Positions 1 through 12,954 of a stretch of 64,000 nt of DNA are shown in pieces (position 1 is the first letter of the stretch; each line of letters opens with the position of its first letter). Location of the stretch: assembly GCA_964247055.1 (NCBI GenBank), contig OZ176053.1, positions 11,098,001 through 11,162,000 on the forward strand, written 5' to 3'. Made by a program: the position numbers and the translations under genes. The notes beneath the pieces were generated by a model. The model was not told where the DNA came from, searched no databases, and saw only the letters and a program-made list of their open reading frames with translations. The stretch is from Paragordius varius (Eukaryota; Nematomorpha).

Positions 1-125
1 TGGTTGCTTTTTTTCAAAAAAATCTTGTCTTTTATATTTACGTTTTATCTGTATAAATTTAATTTTTACTTTAATATTTCGGTTTAATTGTATAAGAATG
101 CATATTATTTATTTAAAAGATTAAC

Positions 126-3100
126 TTGAGTTGGTTCCAACATCACCATATAATTGCCTTTCGCATCGGCCGGCCTAACTGTGAGCCCAGTGTAATCTAC
201 TAAGAAAGGGAAATCGAAGAAGGGAGCTTCTGGGCAATTAACTATATAAACGTACCGTTTTCTATTGCAAACAAAAAAATGAAATTATTAGATATCTAGT
301 GATTATGTTATAAAATTATTTTAAGATGTTGTTAATATTGTCAACGCGAATGAATATTTATTATATATAATAATTTAAATTTTTATCATGTAGCGATAAT
401 TTTGAGTATAGTTTAATTTTGTAATTTAATTTAGATTATTATTTTATTGTTTTGTTGTTTCAAATATTTCGGTATATCTAAGATATATTACTTATGATAA
501 TAAAAAATAACTAGAGAGTCTTTGAATTCATTAATATACATGGATAAAAATATGATGCATTATTTACAACTAAAAAATAAAATTTTAAATAATATTTATA
601 TTGCTTACCTATTCAAAAAAATTGCATAAGTTCAAAATCCTAAAAATTATATACTGGAAGTTTAGACACACTCTAACAATATTTAAATATTCCACAATAT
701 ATAACATTATATCATACTATACATAGATTTATTTATGATTTTACGAAAAAAAATTAATTATACGAATTTCTTTAAATACGATAAATCACCATTAAGTAAA
801 TATATTATGTTTATTTAATTAATAAGATAATATGAAAAACTATTAACCATGATATGTGTGTGTGTGTTATAAGCTAGTCATGTAGTGACTCTTGGCTTTC
901 TCATAAATTAAAGTCCATCTTTGACGATCCTGTGATTCTCTCAACAATTGAGGAAAGTTCGGTTTGTTATTGATTTTAGCATGTCGATCCACCACTTTTT
1001 GGGTCGGCCCCTTCTGCGGGTGCCATATATTAACCCAAAAAGTATGTTTTTTCTAGCGAGTCGGATGCAGGATTTGACCAACATATTTTAGCTGTTTGAA
1101 GATTATTAAATTGTGAAGTAAAAATTCGGATTTGATGAGGTTGAGGATGTAATTGGAGATGTGGGCTTTCCAGGAGATTCTCAATATTTTCCGAAAGCAC
1201 CACATTTGAGAGTTTATGCGGGCTTTGTCAATGGATTTGCATATCCATGATTCGGACCCATAAATTGCCACGGGGTATATCATCGCCTTCAGGATGGCAA
1301 GTTTGGTTGGAAGTCTTATGACCGACGAGTTCCAAATTTTGGACAGATAACCCATAGTAGCACGTCCTAATGCTAGCCGTGCTCGTATGTCGGGATTCGA
1401 GCTACCGTCGGATGTAATTATGGAGCCTAAATATTTACAGTGGTTAGTTAGTTCGATGGTGGAGTTATGGATTGTAAATGGTAGTTGTGGAGCGTTTAGG
1501 ATTATTCTTTTAGATTTTGCTTTTTGTAATATTTTTCATATTAATCTATTTACATTTTATACTAAATCCTCTCATAATTGTGTTGCTATTTTGGGCTCCT
1601 ATGAATTCCCCAAATATCAAATGTTCTAAAAATTGGAAATCTTAATCTGCAGGGATACCAAAATTTGGACTTCACCAGTTAGCCATGAATAACCACACTA
1701 TTGCAATTATTGGATTATCAGAAACCCATATAATGAACAAGGGATATATAATTAATAACAACTATATATTATACCATTCCTGCCATCCTAATCTCAGAAG
1801 ATACGGTACAGGCATCATTATTCACAAATCTTTCGATTCGCTGACGAACCCAATTTTATCAACGATAGAATCATGAAAATTACATTCAATACACTTCCAT
1901 TGAAACTTAATTTGATCCAAGCATATGCTCCTACCAGCAATTCCTCAGAGGAAGATATTGAACAATTCTACTAGCTTCATAACACAGTCATAAACTGCAA
2001 CAAAAACGAAATAATAATAATATTATCTGGAGATCTTAACGCTACCCTAGGTTCTGAGGTTGAACGTAATGTCACTGGTGGATTCGGTCTTGGGAAAAGA
2101 AATCTCCGTGGTGACAAATTGATTAAATTTTGTGACCACAAACTTGCCATTACCAATAACTTTTTATATATTCCCCTCAGAAGAAGATATACGTGGGTTT
2201 CTCCAAAAAATACCCGTTCACAAATTGACTTTACCCTCATCCAACAAAAATGGCTCAAATTTATTATAGGAGCTAAAACTTTCCCAGGAATCGTAATAGG
2301 CTCCGATCATCAACTTCTAGCTATTAAACTTAAATTTAATTAAGTTAGGAACTAAATTACACAAAAAACTAAAAACCGCTTCGACTTTTCCAATGTTACA
2401 AGTGAATTTATATTCAAACTGAATACTTCCCAAAGTAATATCAATACTAATAATCTGAAAGTGAACAACCACTGGCATCAGACCTTGACTGCAATCAACG
2501 AACTAATACCCAAGCACTTCCCACTCCAACGAAAACATTCTAACAATCCTTGCCTCTCAAATGATATTGTCTTGGCCAATAAACGCAGATTGGCTAAAAT
2601 GAGCAACAACATTACTGATTACCGCACATTAAATACTCAATTCAAGATACAATCCAAGATTGATATCAATTTACACTACCTAACTATTTGCAAAGAATTA
2701 GAACTGGCTCACGCCAAAAGCCAGAACATATACCAAAAACTACATTTACTTGTCCCTCACAACTCCAAAAATTTGGGGAACATAAGCAACATGGATAATG
2801 TAATATTAACAAATCTAAATGAAATTATCAAACGCTGGGAAGAATTCAGTACTTCTCTTTATCATGTTGACTCTATTCCACATTCATCCATCGGCACATT
2901 CCTTAAAGCTTCTGAACTTGATCCCCCAATTTTACCTGATGAAGTTCAATACGCCTTAAAACAATTTTCATCCTCCAACTTAGGTTACAATGAAATTCTA
3001 CACACGATCCCCCTCTACTTCTTTACTGATCTTTTACAAAAAGTTTTTCAAACCTGTATTTGGCCGGATGATTGGATTAAATCTTTTCTCCTACCCTTTT

Positions 3101-6100
3101 TTAAAAAGGGAAAGCCCCGTCTCTGTCAGTACTATAGAATGATTGATATCACTAATAAACTATCCAAACTTCTTCTCAAGATTATACTCAAAAGAATCTC
3201 ATCCTCACTGGACTTTGAAATATCTGAGGTGCAGGCTGGCTTTAGAGCAAAGAGAAACACTGCTAATTACATAATAAATCTAAATACAATAATTCGAAGA
3301 TACAATGAATTTGGGAAAAGTCTATACTGATCCTTTTTAGACTTCAGTATGGCATTTGATACAGTCAACCACGATTGCCTATGGAACATATTACGATCCT
3401 CCGGAGTTTCTCCGCACATAACACTCTTGCTTCAATCGCTGTATTCTTCTCCGGTACGCCGACGACACCATCCTCTTGTCAGAATCCCACACGGATATGA
3501 CCTATCTTTTATATAATCTCACCATCGAAGCAAGTTTGATGGGTCTTAAGCTGAACCCAGCTAAATCTAAAATAATGATCCTAAACGCTCCACAACTACC
3601 ATTTACAATCAATAACTCCACCATCGAACTAACTGACCACTGTAAATATTTAGGCTCCATAATTACATCGGACGGTAGCTCGAATCCCGACATACGAGCA
3701 CGGCTAGCATTAGGACGTGCTACTATGGGTTATCTGTCCAAAATTTGGAACTCGTCGGTCATAAGACTTCCAACCAAACTTGCCATCCTGATGGCGATGA
3801 TATACTCCGTGGCAATTTATTGGTCCGAATCATGGATATGCAAATCCATTGACAAAGCCCGCATAAACTCTCAAATGTGGTGCTTTCGGAAAATATTGAG
3901 AATCTCCTGGAAAGCCCACATCTCCAATTACATCCTCAACCTCATCAAATCCAAATTTTTACTTCACAATTTAATAATCTTCAAACAGCTAAAATATGTT
4001 GGTCAAATCCTGCATCCGACTCGCTAGAAAAAACATACTTTTTCGGTTAATATATGGCACCCGCAGAAGGGGCCGACCCAAAAAGCGGTGGATCGACATG
4101 CTTAAATCAAAAACAAACCAAACTTTTCCTCAATTGTTGAGAGAATCACAGGATCGTCAAAAATGGAGAACTTTAATTTATGAGAAAGCCAAGAGTCACT
4201 ACATGACTAGCTTATAAGACACACACACACAAACTTTTAAGGACCTAATCAATATGTAATTAACCCAAAAAACCCACAAACCAAATCAAAAGCCTATTTG
4301 TTAATAATATATTTCGGGATAAAAAATTTTGGCTGGCCTCATACCACAATACATAGTACCAAATTATTAATAATTAAACCAACCATTTCATTAATGGTTA
4401 ATATCTCTTAAAAAATTATTCTATTAATGTGAACATATATGTATGTACGGAAAAAATAAAAATTTACGACCTAAAAATTTGAAAAGTGACAACATTTCTC
4501 AAAAAGGAAGACAAATCACAATAGTATTCCGTTACAAAAAAGGTTTTCCGTAATTTTCAACAATATAGTACATATACCTTGGTTCAATTGGTAAAGATAT
4601 CTCCCTCATATTCATATCACTCCCTAGACCAATCATTCGAGCTATCTGTCCAGAGTTTGGACCGCCTGCTATCACACAATGACTAAATTGAATCAGTTTG
4701 CGTCTCATAACACCATCCCCGTGATAATCTGCATTAATCTGCAAGTAACAGGCATTAATAATTGTCCGTAAAAAGACAATTTACTTATTATATAATCATT
4801 AATTTCTTTCGCTCAAGGAATTTTTATCTCAAGAACAAAAGGATTATAGCAATTTTATGGCTAGGGTATTCAATTTCAATTTGATCCAAATTTATTTAAC
4901 GTTTTCCGAAAATTTGTTTTCAACCATATATCAAAGAAAATATTATAAAAATTCTCATGCCCAACATTTGTGCAGGTATACTTATTAATAACTTTACTAA
5001 ACAGTGGTGTTTAAAAATTTGGTAAATGCAAAAACCGAAGGGTAAAAATAATTTTACAATAGCTTTGGAGGGAATGGTGGCATCAAAAAAGTTTTGTCGT
5101 TTAGCATCATACAATCGGGCCATGTTCATTTCCGTGAAACCGAGTAAACGCCCCTGAACAAAATGCGTATGGTAAAAGGCACAATAGTGTTTTAAGTGAT
5201 CCATTAATTTACAGGGATTATACCAACCCTCTTCGGACGAAGGACCTGTTTATGTACAAAATTGATTGGAATAAAATACGCATACGAGAGATATGTAAAT
5301 ATTTAGCATTATATTAATTTTCAAAGTTATTTTTAAAAACTGAATATATTCATTAATTATAAAAAGCAAAATAATAGTCATATATAACCATTTGTGAAAA
5401 AGGTTTAAAAAAAATTAAGAAAATCAAATGTTAAAGAGGACTATGATGTAAGAAAAAAAATTTAATTTATCATAAATGTGTGTAAATTTTTGAAAAATCA
5501 ATATTTTTATGAATTACGAGATTTAACTGAAAAAAAAACCATTTGTTTACTAACTATATGTGTACATCGTTTGTTTAATATGACTAAACTAACCTAAAGC
5601 GGCCAATTTAATGCCATGTGAATTGATCCAAGGATATTTATTTTCAAATTGTTGCGTGGTTAATATTTTAGATTTGCAATTATAATCCCTTCATTACATA
5701 TAAGAATATACCTTTGAATTTGATAATTCATTTTTAGTTGTTCGGCACCCTCGTCTGATGCCAAAACCAAATGTCCTTGAGAATGTAAATCGATGTCAAA
5801 GTCATTTATTATATGATCTAATTATAAATATAATAGTACCATTGATCGGTAATCGCAAATAATCAGACGTATTTTTTAAAAAATGAGAAGTAAAACGAGA
5901 CATTAGTATGTTTTCTGGTAGGGAATATGATTGTCTAAAACCACCCATTGATAGTGTAGAGGTTGATAAATTGTTCTAAAATTAAATTTATTATACATTT
6001 ATATCCTGATCAAGAATAGTAATTTTCATGTCTTTCTGTATAAAATATCTAAACCAGAAGGCGGTAGAAAGACCCATTAGACCACCGCCAATTATTAAAA

Positions 6101-6344
6101 TATCTGTTTCAAATGGGAAATCATAGTCATCGTGGATATAAGACAAGGGCTTAAAATCAACTTTTTTCGGTTGATAATCCAAATTTATCAAATTTTTAAC
6201 CCCCGTAAATATCCTTCCAAATGCCTCCTTTTCATGTCGAAGAGATCTTACAATTTTATTCCATGGATGATCGTTAAATGGAAATTCTGAATCGATGTTA
6301 GAAAATGACCTATATCGAATTCTAAAAAGAATTGATCTTGACAT
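126..6344 (-). CDS. FOXRED1: FOXRED1-like FAD-dependent oxidoreductase (3' end outside window)
   Basis: Seven exons read in phase: 6344-5997, 5975-5840, 5817-5712, 5688-5594, 5245-5058, 4738-4578 and 261-126, giving 390 residues; the human protein has about 486, so the last exon(s) lie left of the window. A basic start (MSRSILFRIRYRSFSN) fits a mitochondrial presequence. The FAD-binding GxGxxG motif is IIGGGLMGLSTAFW near residues 84-97. Family matches are STLSMGG followed by QSYSLPEN, KYPWINSHG, EEGWYNPC, QIARMIGLG, LPIEPR joined across the sixth intron to KRYVYIVNCP, and VDYTG. FOXRED1 is known as a mitochondrial complex I assembly factor; that role is inferred here from similarity. Introns 1-3 are only 21, 22 and 23 nt; introns 4 and 5 are 348 and 319 nt; intron 6 is 4.3 kb and carries two LINE copies. 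Start chosen: first ATG of the open first exon. Confidence 0.9.
853..1522 (-). mobile_element. RTE-like LINE, 5'-truncated 3' fragment
   Basis: The minus strand encodes the end of a reverse-transcriptase ORF (MGYLSKIWNSSVIRL, YGSESWICK, MWCFRKILRISWKAHISN) nearly identical to the larger plus-strand copy at 3.7-4.2 kb. It ends at a (TG/AC)n run near 855-868, as does the other copy near 4220. Similarity stops near 1522, so the fragment is 5'-truncated. It lies inside FOXRED1 intron 6, in the same orientation as the host gene. Confidence 0.85.
1560..4230 (+). mobile_element. RTE-like non-LTR retrotransposon (APE endonuclease + RT), decayed
   Basis: An endonuclease section is visible from about 1685 (IIGLSETHI, then SGDLNATLG, GLGKRNLRGDKLIKFC, RRYTWVSPKN, QIDFTLI, GSDHQLLAIK up to 2340), then an RT section (LLPFFKKGKPRLCQYYRMI, EVQAGFRAKRNTANYI, DFSMAFDTVNHDCLW, YADDTILLSES) and the C-terminal tail GRPKKRWIDML ending at 4217. 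The frame is broken by several in-frame stops and by a small deletion just before the YADD box, so it is inactive. A short (AC)n 3' tail follows, which with the APE domain suggests the RTE clade; the clade call is by eye. The 5' limit is not clear. It sits in FOXRED1 intron 6, antisense to the gene. Confidence 0.88.
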
Positions 6345-7185
6345 TATAAAAAATAAAATTTTATTTTAAGTTTTTTTTAAAGCATGGACCGTTTAAAAAA
6401 AGATAACACATGCTGATAGTACATTATATTTGTATATAGTGTCCATGAAACTATATACTCTGATAAGAAAATCTATTGGGAGTATCATAGTGCTTTTGGT
6501 TTAGTCACCTAAGAGTGATAGAATGTAATTTACCCTATTATAAATTCTTTTTATCAGAAAATAGAAAGATTTGCTTTAAAAATTTTCTGCGTGGCTAATC
6601 ACCAAAAAATAGCACCACAAATATACACTAAATACACCAGTGGCTCTCATCCTTTTTTGTTCACGTCCCACCAAATTGAAAAAAATTCTTACGCCCCATT
6701 TCCTCCCTCCGAAATAGCATGGATAAAAAGCAAAATAAAATATGTATGAATGTATTGATACATTTAAGTCCATTTCCATAATGAAGTATTTTTATCTTTT
6801 CACTATTTTATTATATACTATTATATTATGTAGGAACAAGTAAATGAAAAAACAATTAAATACAATGTGTATATTTAACAATCTAAAAATGAATACTTCC
6901 CAACTTTACATTTTAATTTAAATATAGCAGATAAACCAATTTACCAATAAATATTAAATATAATATTTATTAATATAAAAATCATTTCTCCAAATTTTTC
7001 GCACCTTTAAGAGTATTGCTCCCCTTATGGGAGCTACTGACGTACAGATTGTCCACAAAAAAACCCATAAATATGTAATATATATATATATATATATATA
7101 TACTGATAGGAACTCGTATTAGGTTTATCCCTGGTCTTGGTTTATTGAATCTTGCGAATGATTTAGCATAGGTCCTGTTGGGGTA
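6345..7185. other. Upstream region of FOXRED1, no gene seen
   Basis: A+T-rich sequence with no supported coding exon on either strand. It presumably contains the FOXRED1 promoter. A (TA)n microsatellite of about 24 bp lies near 7078-7101. Confidence 0.5.
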
Positions 7186-7539
7186 CTTTTATATCCCAGA
7201 GCGATTTGAGTTTTTAAAAAACATGATATTTGGCTTAATTAAAAATATGACTTTTTAGAGCGCATAAAATAAAAAATATTTTTTAACAAATGTAAATTGT
7301 AAAAAAAGCATCATTTCAAACTTTTTGGCCATCATTTTTTTCTTACATTTAAATCGCTAACACAATAGGCCAATAAATGTATATTATGTTTATAAAATGC
7401 AAATTTGATTCCAATTGACCTATCCAAATACTCCAGACAATATAATATTTTTAAGGTTGCAATTTAAATATATTCTTTTATCCTAATAAAAATATAAATA
7501 AGCCACAATTTAAAAATAATTTTTTGAAGTAGATTTGCG

Positions 7540-9345
7540 TATCAAACTACTTGGACACCTTTGAATCACTTTTTTGAAAACATCGTGTTTATTTGATTAT
7601 AAGCCTAAAGATAAGTTTACTTTTTTATTAAAACTATATTTGATACCGCATCCATTTCAGTCCTTCAATTCAAACTGGGGTAGTTGGATACCCCTGGCCT
7701 GTTTAAAATTAAATAATTCAAAAAATATGGAATGAATTGAAACCATGGCAAATTGCCATTTATAACCTTAATGAACCGAATAATATAAATAATTTTATTC
7801 AAAAATACTAGATATTAATTATTTTTGAGTAAAACCCCAAGGTAAAAATTTAGTCAACATTACATGTGTGCATAAGCTAATTTTAAAATAATACAAAATT
7901 AACCACTTTTTCTGTTTCCATCAATGTTAGATAAAATTTTAATAAAAAATTAGCTTTTATTTTGGCTATAAACTTAAATAAACACGATATTTTGCAAAAA
8001 TGTTGTAAAATAAAAATGGTGTCGAAGTAGTTTGATATGAAACTTTTTCAAAACCAAGTTTTATTTAGATATTTTGGCTTATTTCTATAACTTTTACTAG
8101 CGTGACGACTATGTTCGGCGCAATCGAAAATAAGACAAAAATCATATTTGGAATGATCCAACACGTTCTCCAGAAAATTGTCTCAAAGACACGATATCCG
8201 TTTTTCACACGGGGTGGGCCCGAACTAGGGGTCTATTTCAAAAAAAGGGCGAAGCTATTGTCGGGGAATTCATTAATGATTATATTTTTTCGATGTTTGT
8301 ATTTGAATGGGTCTACCGGTTTTCCGGTACCAGATCACAAAGCAAGCATTTTCCATTTTTATAAATATGTAGATTACCATAAATAATGTTTTATTATCCA
8401 TATATTTTTTAACATCCTATACATATGATAGATACTCCTTACTAAGCAGCTATCATCAAAGAAACGCTTGACTAAAATTTTTGCCTTTAACAGGGAACAC
8501 GTGGAATCCATATTAAATTTTTACGGTCTCATACCTAGGGCGAAAAATAGATTTAAAAAATTATTTTTGTGGACTTTGTTTTTTGAAAAAATGACATTTT
8601 ACGGGGATAGCGGATAAAAAGAGGGCCTAAATCATAAAAGTGAATCGACTATGTTCGGCGCAATCGAAAATAAGTAAACAAAAATCATATTTAAAATTGA
8701 ATGATCCAACACGTTCTCCAGAAAATTGTCTCAAGGACACGATTATGGACTTCTGTTTTCAAAATAACCCGTTTTTCACACGGGGTGGGCCCGAACTGGG
8801 GGCCTATTTCAAAAAAGGGCGAAGCTATTGTCGGGGTCTTCATTAATGATTATTTTTTCGATATTTGAATTTGAATGGGTCTACCGGTTTTTCGGTACCA
8901 GATACAAAGCCAGCATTTTCCATTTTTATAAATATATAGATTAGGATAGAAGCATATTAAATTGGGACCGTTTCTTTCAGTAGTTTTTAAAAAATTTAAA
9001 TTTAAATATAGTCTGGGGTATTTTGATACCCGATTTAAATCGAAGTGTTAAACTTGATATAAACAGATTAAAAGGTATATTTTGCTTATTTTTATATTTA
9101 GCTAATGCACAGGTGTCTTGTTGGCAAATTTCTGTGAATTTTATTTCTAAAAAAGTAATATCAAATATTTTTAGTAAATTTTTTTCATATTTTGGTTTAT
9201 TAATTTTATATAAGTACAAACTTTTGCCATGGTTTCAATTTATTCCATATTTTTTAAATCATTTAATAAATAAGCCCGGCGCATATAACTACCCCAATTC
9301 TAATCGAAGGACTGAAATGAATGTGTTGTATCCAAGTGTTAAATA
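7540..9345. repeat. Fold-back (long inverted repeat) element, interrupted by a Helitron
   Basis: The sequence at 7645-8096 continuing at 8941-9045 matches the right arm of the inverted-repeat element at 36.0-37.3 kb (landmarks CAAAAATGTTGTAAAAT, GGATAGAAGCAT, GGGGTATTTTGATACCC). The sequence at 9060-9345 matches the opposite arm, and 7540-7640 a fragment of it. The arms meet AAGGACTGAAATGAATGTGT and its complement-like start near 7660. No transposase is present. The element is split by the insertion at 8097-8940. Confidence 0.7.
8097..8940 (-). mobile_element. Composite non-autonomous Helitron-like element
   Basis: Read on the minus strand the element starts with TCTATATATTTATAAAAATG at 8940 and ends with CTAG at 8097, flanked by A on one side and T on the other, the terminal pattern of Helitrons. 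It consists of two related parts: a longer one, about 8372-8940, and a short one, 8097-8371, that repeats its terminal section (CACACGGGGTGGGCCCGAACT and TTTTCCGGTACCAGATC, read on plus). No Rep or helicase is encoded. The usual 3' hairpin is missing from this copy. Confidence 0.8.
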
Positions 9346-10940
9346 AGTTTTCGGTTGCATTTTATCAGCAAAAATTTGGTAATTATATATTTTAAAATGA
9401 GCTGTTTAACTCAATCGTGTTTTGGAGGTGTCCTCAATTCAGATTCCGATGTTACAAAATTGTAATAATATTAGCCTTTTTTGTCTAATACAAGTGAAAA
9501 ATATTATATAATTCAATATTAACATAGCTTCCAAAACAATAGTTATTTACAAGATTGAGCTCTGTGATAAACTACCCCAATATGTCATCGCGGGAAAAAA
9601 AGTGAAACGGTCATGAAGGGAAGAAAGTTAGTGATGCTTTTTTTAAGTGCTTCATACCAGAAAATATCATTTGCGCACATTTTTTAAAATAATTTATATG
9701 CTGCAAGCTAAATGTTACATTCCAAAAAATATCAAAATATCTCATAAACTTTATTTAAAAAGCAGAACAAATTTTTTTTAAAAATTTAATTTTTAGATAT
9801 GAGTTCCCAGGGTTGCAATTTTTTGCTCCAAAATGGGCTAGTTTGTTTAAAGTTAACAGAATGCCAAATTGTGCTAAAAAAAATTTCTAACAAAGTATGG
9901 GCTATTTTGCTATTTTCTGATATGGAGCAGCTACCACATTATGAATGCTTTCTTGCATCACTCCTAAAGGCCAAAACTGAATGCACTATTATAATTCTGA
10001 TACTTTTCTACCAGAATATATATATTTCATCAAATTTTTATACCCCCGATTTCAGGCGCATATATTTTACTAATTTTTTGGAATAAAACATTTAGCATAT
10101 TACCAATACTTTTTCATAAAGAGCGATTACCAAAAAGTTGCAATAACTTTCTTAAATGTAAGGCTTTAAAGCAAAACCACGAGCATTAAATGATTTTTTA
10201 ATCAGAAGATATGTTTAATATTTTTGCACCACCCGATTTTGTTAGTGTAATATATATGCGAGTGATTAATTTATATTATAACTGCTTTTATACTTATAGA
10301 TCATTTAAATACCTATAAATTATATATTTATATAAATTGTCGTGGGTTTTTCTTATGATCATAATGAAAACACCAAAGTTAGAGTTCAGTTTCACCGATT
10401 AATCCTTAAAATAATTTGAGAAATCAGGGCTTGTACAGAATAATTATATATTTTGGCTGGATATAATTGGTAAACTTTTTTTAACCATATTAAATAAATT
10501 TTTAATGGCCATCGCCCAGATGGGTTGATGGATTTATTTACATGTATATTTAAAATTATATGCGCAATTCCTTTTAAAAACTATAGACACCGGTTTCCTT
10601 TTTGAATATAATCAATTTATTTAATAAACTCATATCCTCTTAATTTTTGTAATTTTTATCGGCTTTGATGACGTATTTTAAATTGAAATTCTCCTGAATA
10701 TGCTATGTCCCTAGCATGCTGTGCTCATGACATAAGCTTAGTAATTAATACCGTCTGAAGACGCAAAGTAGAGTTTTCTTTTTAATCAGTAAATTTATAT
10801 TTTAAATGATTAAAATTATATTTGAAGATAGATTTATATATCACATTTGTAAACTTTGATATATATTATTTATACTATAAACTATAATCCCTGTTGACAA
10901 CATTTAAAATGTGTGCATTTTCGGTAATGTAATATATCAT
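9346..10940. other. No gene recognised
   Basis: A+T-rich sequence. One 95-codon open frame at 9799-10086 has no recognisable motif, no splice context and a repeat-like character, so it is not called as a gene. Confidence 0.45.
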
Positions 10941-10945
10941 ATTAA

Positions 10946-11778
10946 CTATATCATGCTTTTACACATGTCTATTATGCTTAAGGTGTTTGCATCTTGATTC
11001 GGCATTTGTGAATTCATTTGTGCAAAATTGTTTTGAGCGTCGTGGTTATAATCTATGGATTTTCTGTGAGATCGCGTCTCTTTTTCAAAGGCTCTTACTT
11101 CATGATTTCGAAGTTCACGGTTTTCAGGCGTATACATTCTCCTGTCTGCTTTTTGTTTTTGTATGCTATCCGGATGAGATGCAATACGATCCCGTGCTCT
11201 TTGTCGATCCTGCAAAGCTTGATTCATCATAATATGATTTGAGTCGAGATCATTGAAGAATACCAAATCTTAAAAATAATTATAACAAGATAATTATTAT
11301 ATAATAATTGGTTAATGTTTAATAATTCATTTATTAATAAAAATAAATGGAATATTGTTGATTTCTGTATGAACCAATTACATAACCAAGAGTTTAATCA
11401 TGAAAAATTTTCCTAATATTCTATATACTATCCCTTGAGAATCCTCATCTTTAATCTGGCAATAATAATTTCTAATGATAGTCCAAAGTTTAAATATTGA
11501 ATTAGAAGAACCTGTCTGATCTGGAGTCCTGTGACTAACACCACGGGTTGGGCTCACACGAGATTTATTTTTTGACTCCTTGAGTTTGAGTGGGATACTA
11601 ACTCTCCGCATATCATTAACCGACTGTGGCTTATTGGCACCTCGGTGACTTTTATGAGGTTGATCTAATGCATCCATTGGACTAGCTTCTTCAGCGATAG
11701 CTTTTGTGGATTTATCAGAAAATCCAGTGGCGCCCGTGCGGGCAACAAGTGAAGCTGGTGTTTTTGTGGGATTCATAT
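10946..11778 (-). CDS. Two-exon disordered ORF paralogous to an IDE tail exon
   Basis: Exon 11778-11512 (acceptor AATTAG, donor GTTCTT, phase 1 at both ends) and exon 11268-10946 (acceptor TTTAAG) join in frame to about 195 residues ending in DMCKSMI and a stop. The first exon is clearly related to the candidate IDE exon at 16043-15758: shared spacing of ARTxxxGFxxKS, SPMxxL, GAxxxQSxxD and a following KL. The second exon is charged (QALQDRQRARDRIAS, AFEKETRSHRKS) and probably coiled or disordered. An ATG lies at the start of the first exon, so it may be a separate gene; because phases match, it could instead be an alternative 3' end of the IDE transcript. No known domain recognised. Confidence 0.5.
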
Positions 11779-11779
11779 C

Positions 11780-12950
11780 TAATTATAGGAATATGATGAC
11801 AATATTATTATATTATTATGTAAGACGCTTTCATTTGCATACTTAAAACAATACACCGCGATTATTATGAATACGCACAGTGTAAATATAGATCTCAAGT
11901 TGCCTCGAAAATATCAAAACATGTCCCTTTTCGGTGCCTACACCTCCTCGTAGTCAAAACAATCAAAACTCATATTGCTTAAAATTAAATTATATATTTA
12001 CTATGTGAATAACCGATCTTTCATCGATATTAATTTTGGATTTCAAGTTTATATATAATCAGATAACAACTTTAACACGATAAAAAAGCGAGACATTTAT
12101 GTAAGTATCTTCGTATACGCATTCACACGTGAGTTAATTTATAATGGTCAACTTCAAAACTAGTTTAACAAAAAGCACAGCCTTATTCAAAAATTAATTA
12201 AAAATAATGATAGGACGGAAAGTAAAAATATTTATCACAAATTTACTATATTATAAAACGGTTTTGTCCCTTTGATACTCACAAAATATAATTATTTTTA
12301 CGGGATTCATTTATTGATTAAAAAAATAGCAACGTTTTTATTTGGAAATATTTTATAGTTCAGGAAAGACCTGATAATATTAGAGTTTTGTATTGATATA
12401 AGGAAATATCAAAACTTTTAATTAATTTATTAAATTAAGATAAAATTTATAATTATAATTATATTTATGTGTATAAATTACTAATACCTGAATTAAATAT
12501 ATGAATTAAAAAGGAATAATATTATGCCATGCGATGTCAAATTTGTTTTTATTCAAGGTTGCCAATAATTTTGTTTTATACGCCGAAGGCAAAACCCCAT
12601 AAAATCAATAAATAAATGAATTTTAATGATAACATAGCACAGAAAATTTGGCAGTAATGATAAAAATATATTTAATGATATACAATGGGTGTCGTTTGTT
12701 TATATTTGTTAATTATTTTAAAGAATTAATAAATATACTTATTACGCATTTGATGCTTTTATTGACCGTTTTTCGGCAGTGTTTGTTGGTTAATATGCCG
12801 CTAAGCTGGTGCATTCAGCTATATTTTAAAAACAAAAAAAGTATTTGAATTAAAAGGTATTATATACGGATGATTTCAGATAATGTCTTTTAAAAGCCTA
12901 AAGTGTGTAAACACATTTTTTAACACCAATCAATGTGTTATTAATATTAT
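11780..12950. other. No gene recognised
   Basis: A+T-rich sequence upstream of the two-exon ORF. Small open frames (for example 12648-12848) have no family features. Confidence 0.4.
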
Positions 12951-12954
12951 TATT

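Noticed and set aside
2461-3330. 289-codon frame as a separate gene
   Set aside because: It begins at a GTG, not an ATG, and is the middle of the LINE reverse-transcriptase ORF.
8102-8846. Open frames with FFTRGGPELG
   Set aside because: These are translations of non-coding Helitron terminal sequence; the same stretch occurs in other frames in other copies.
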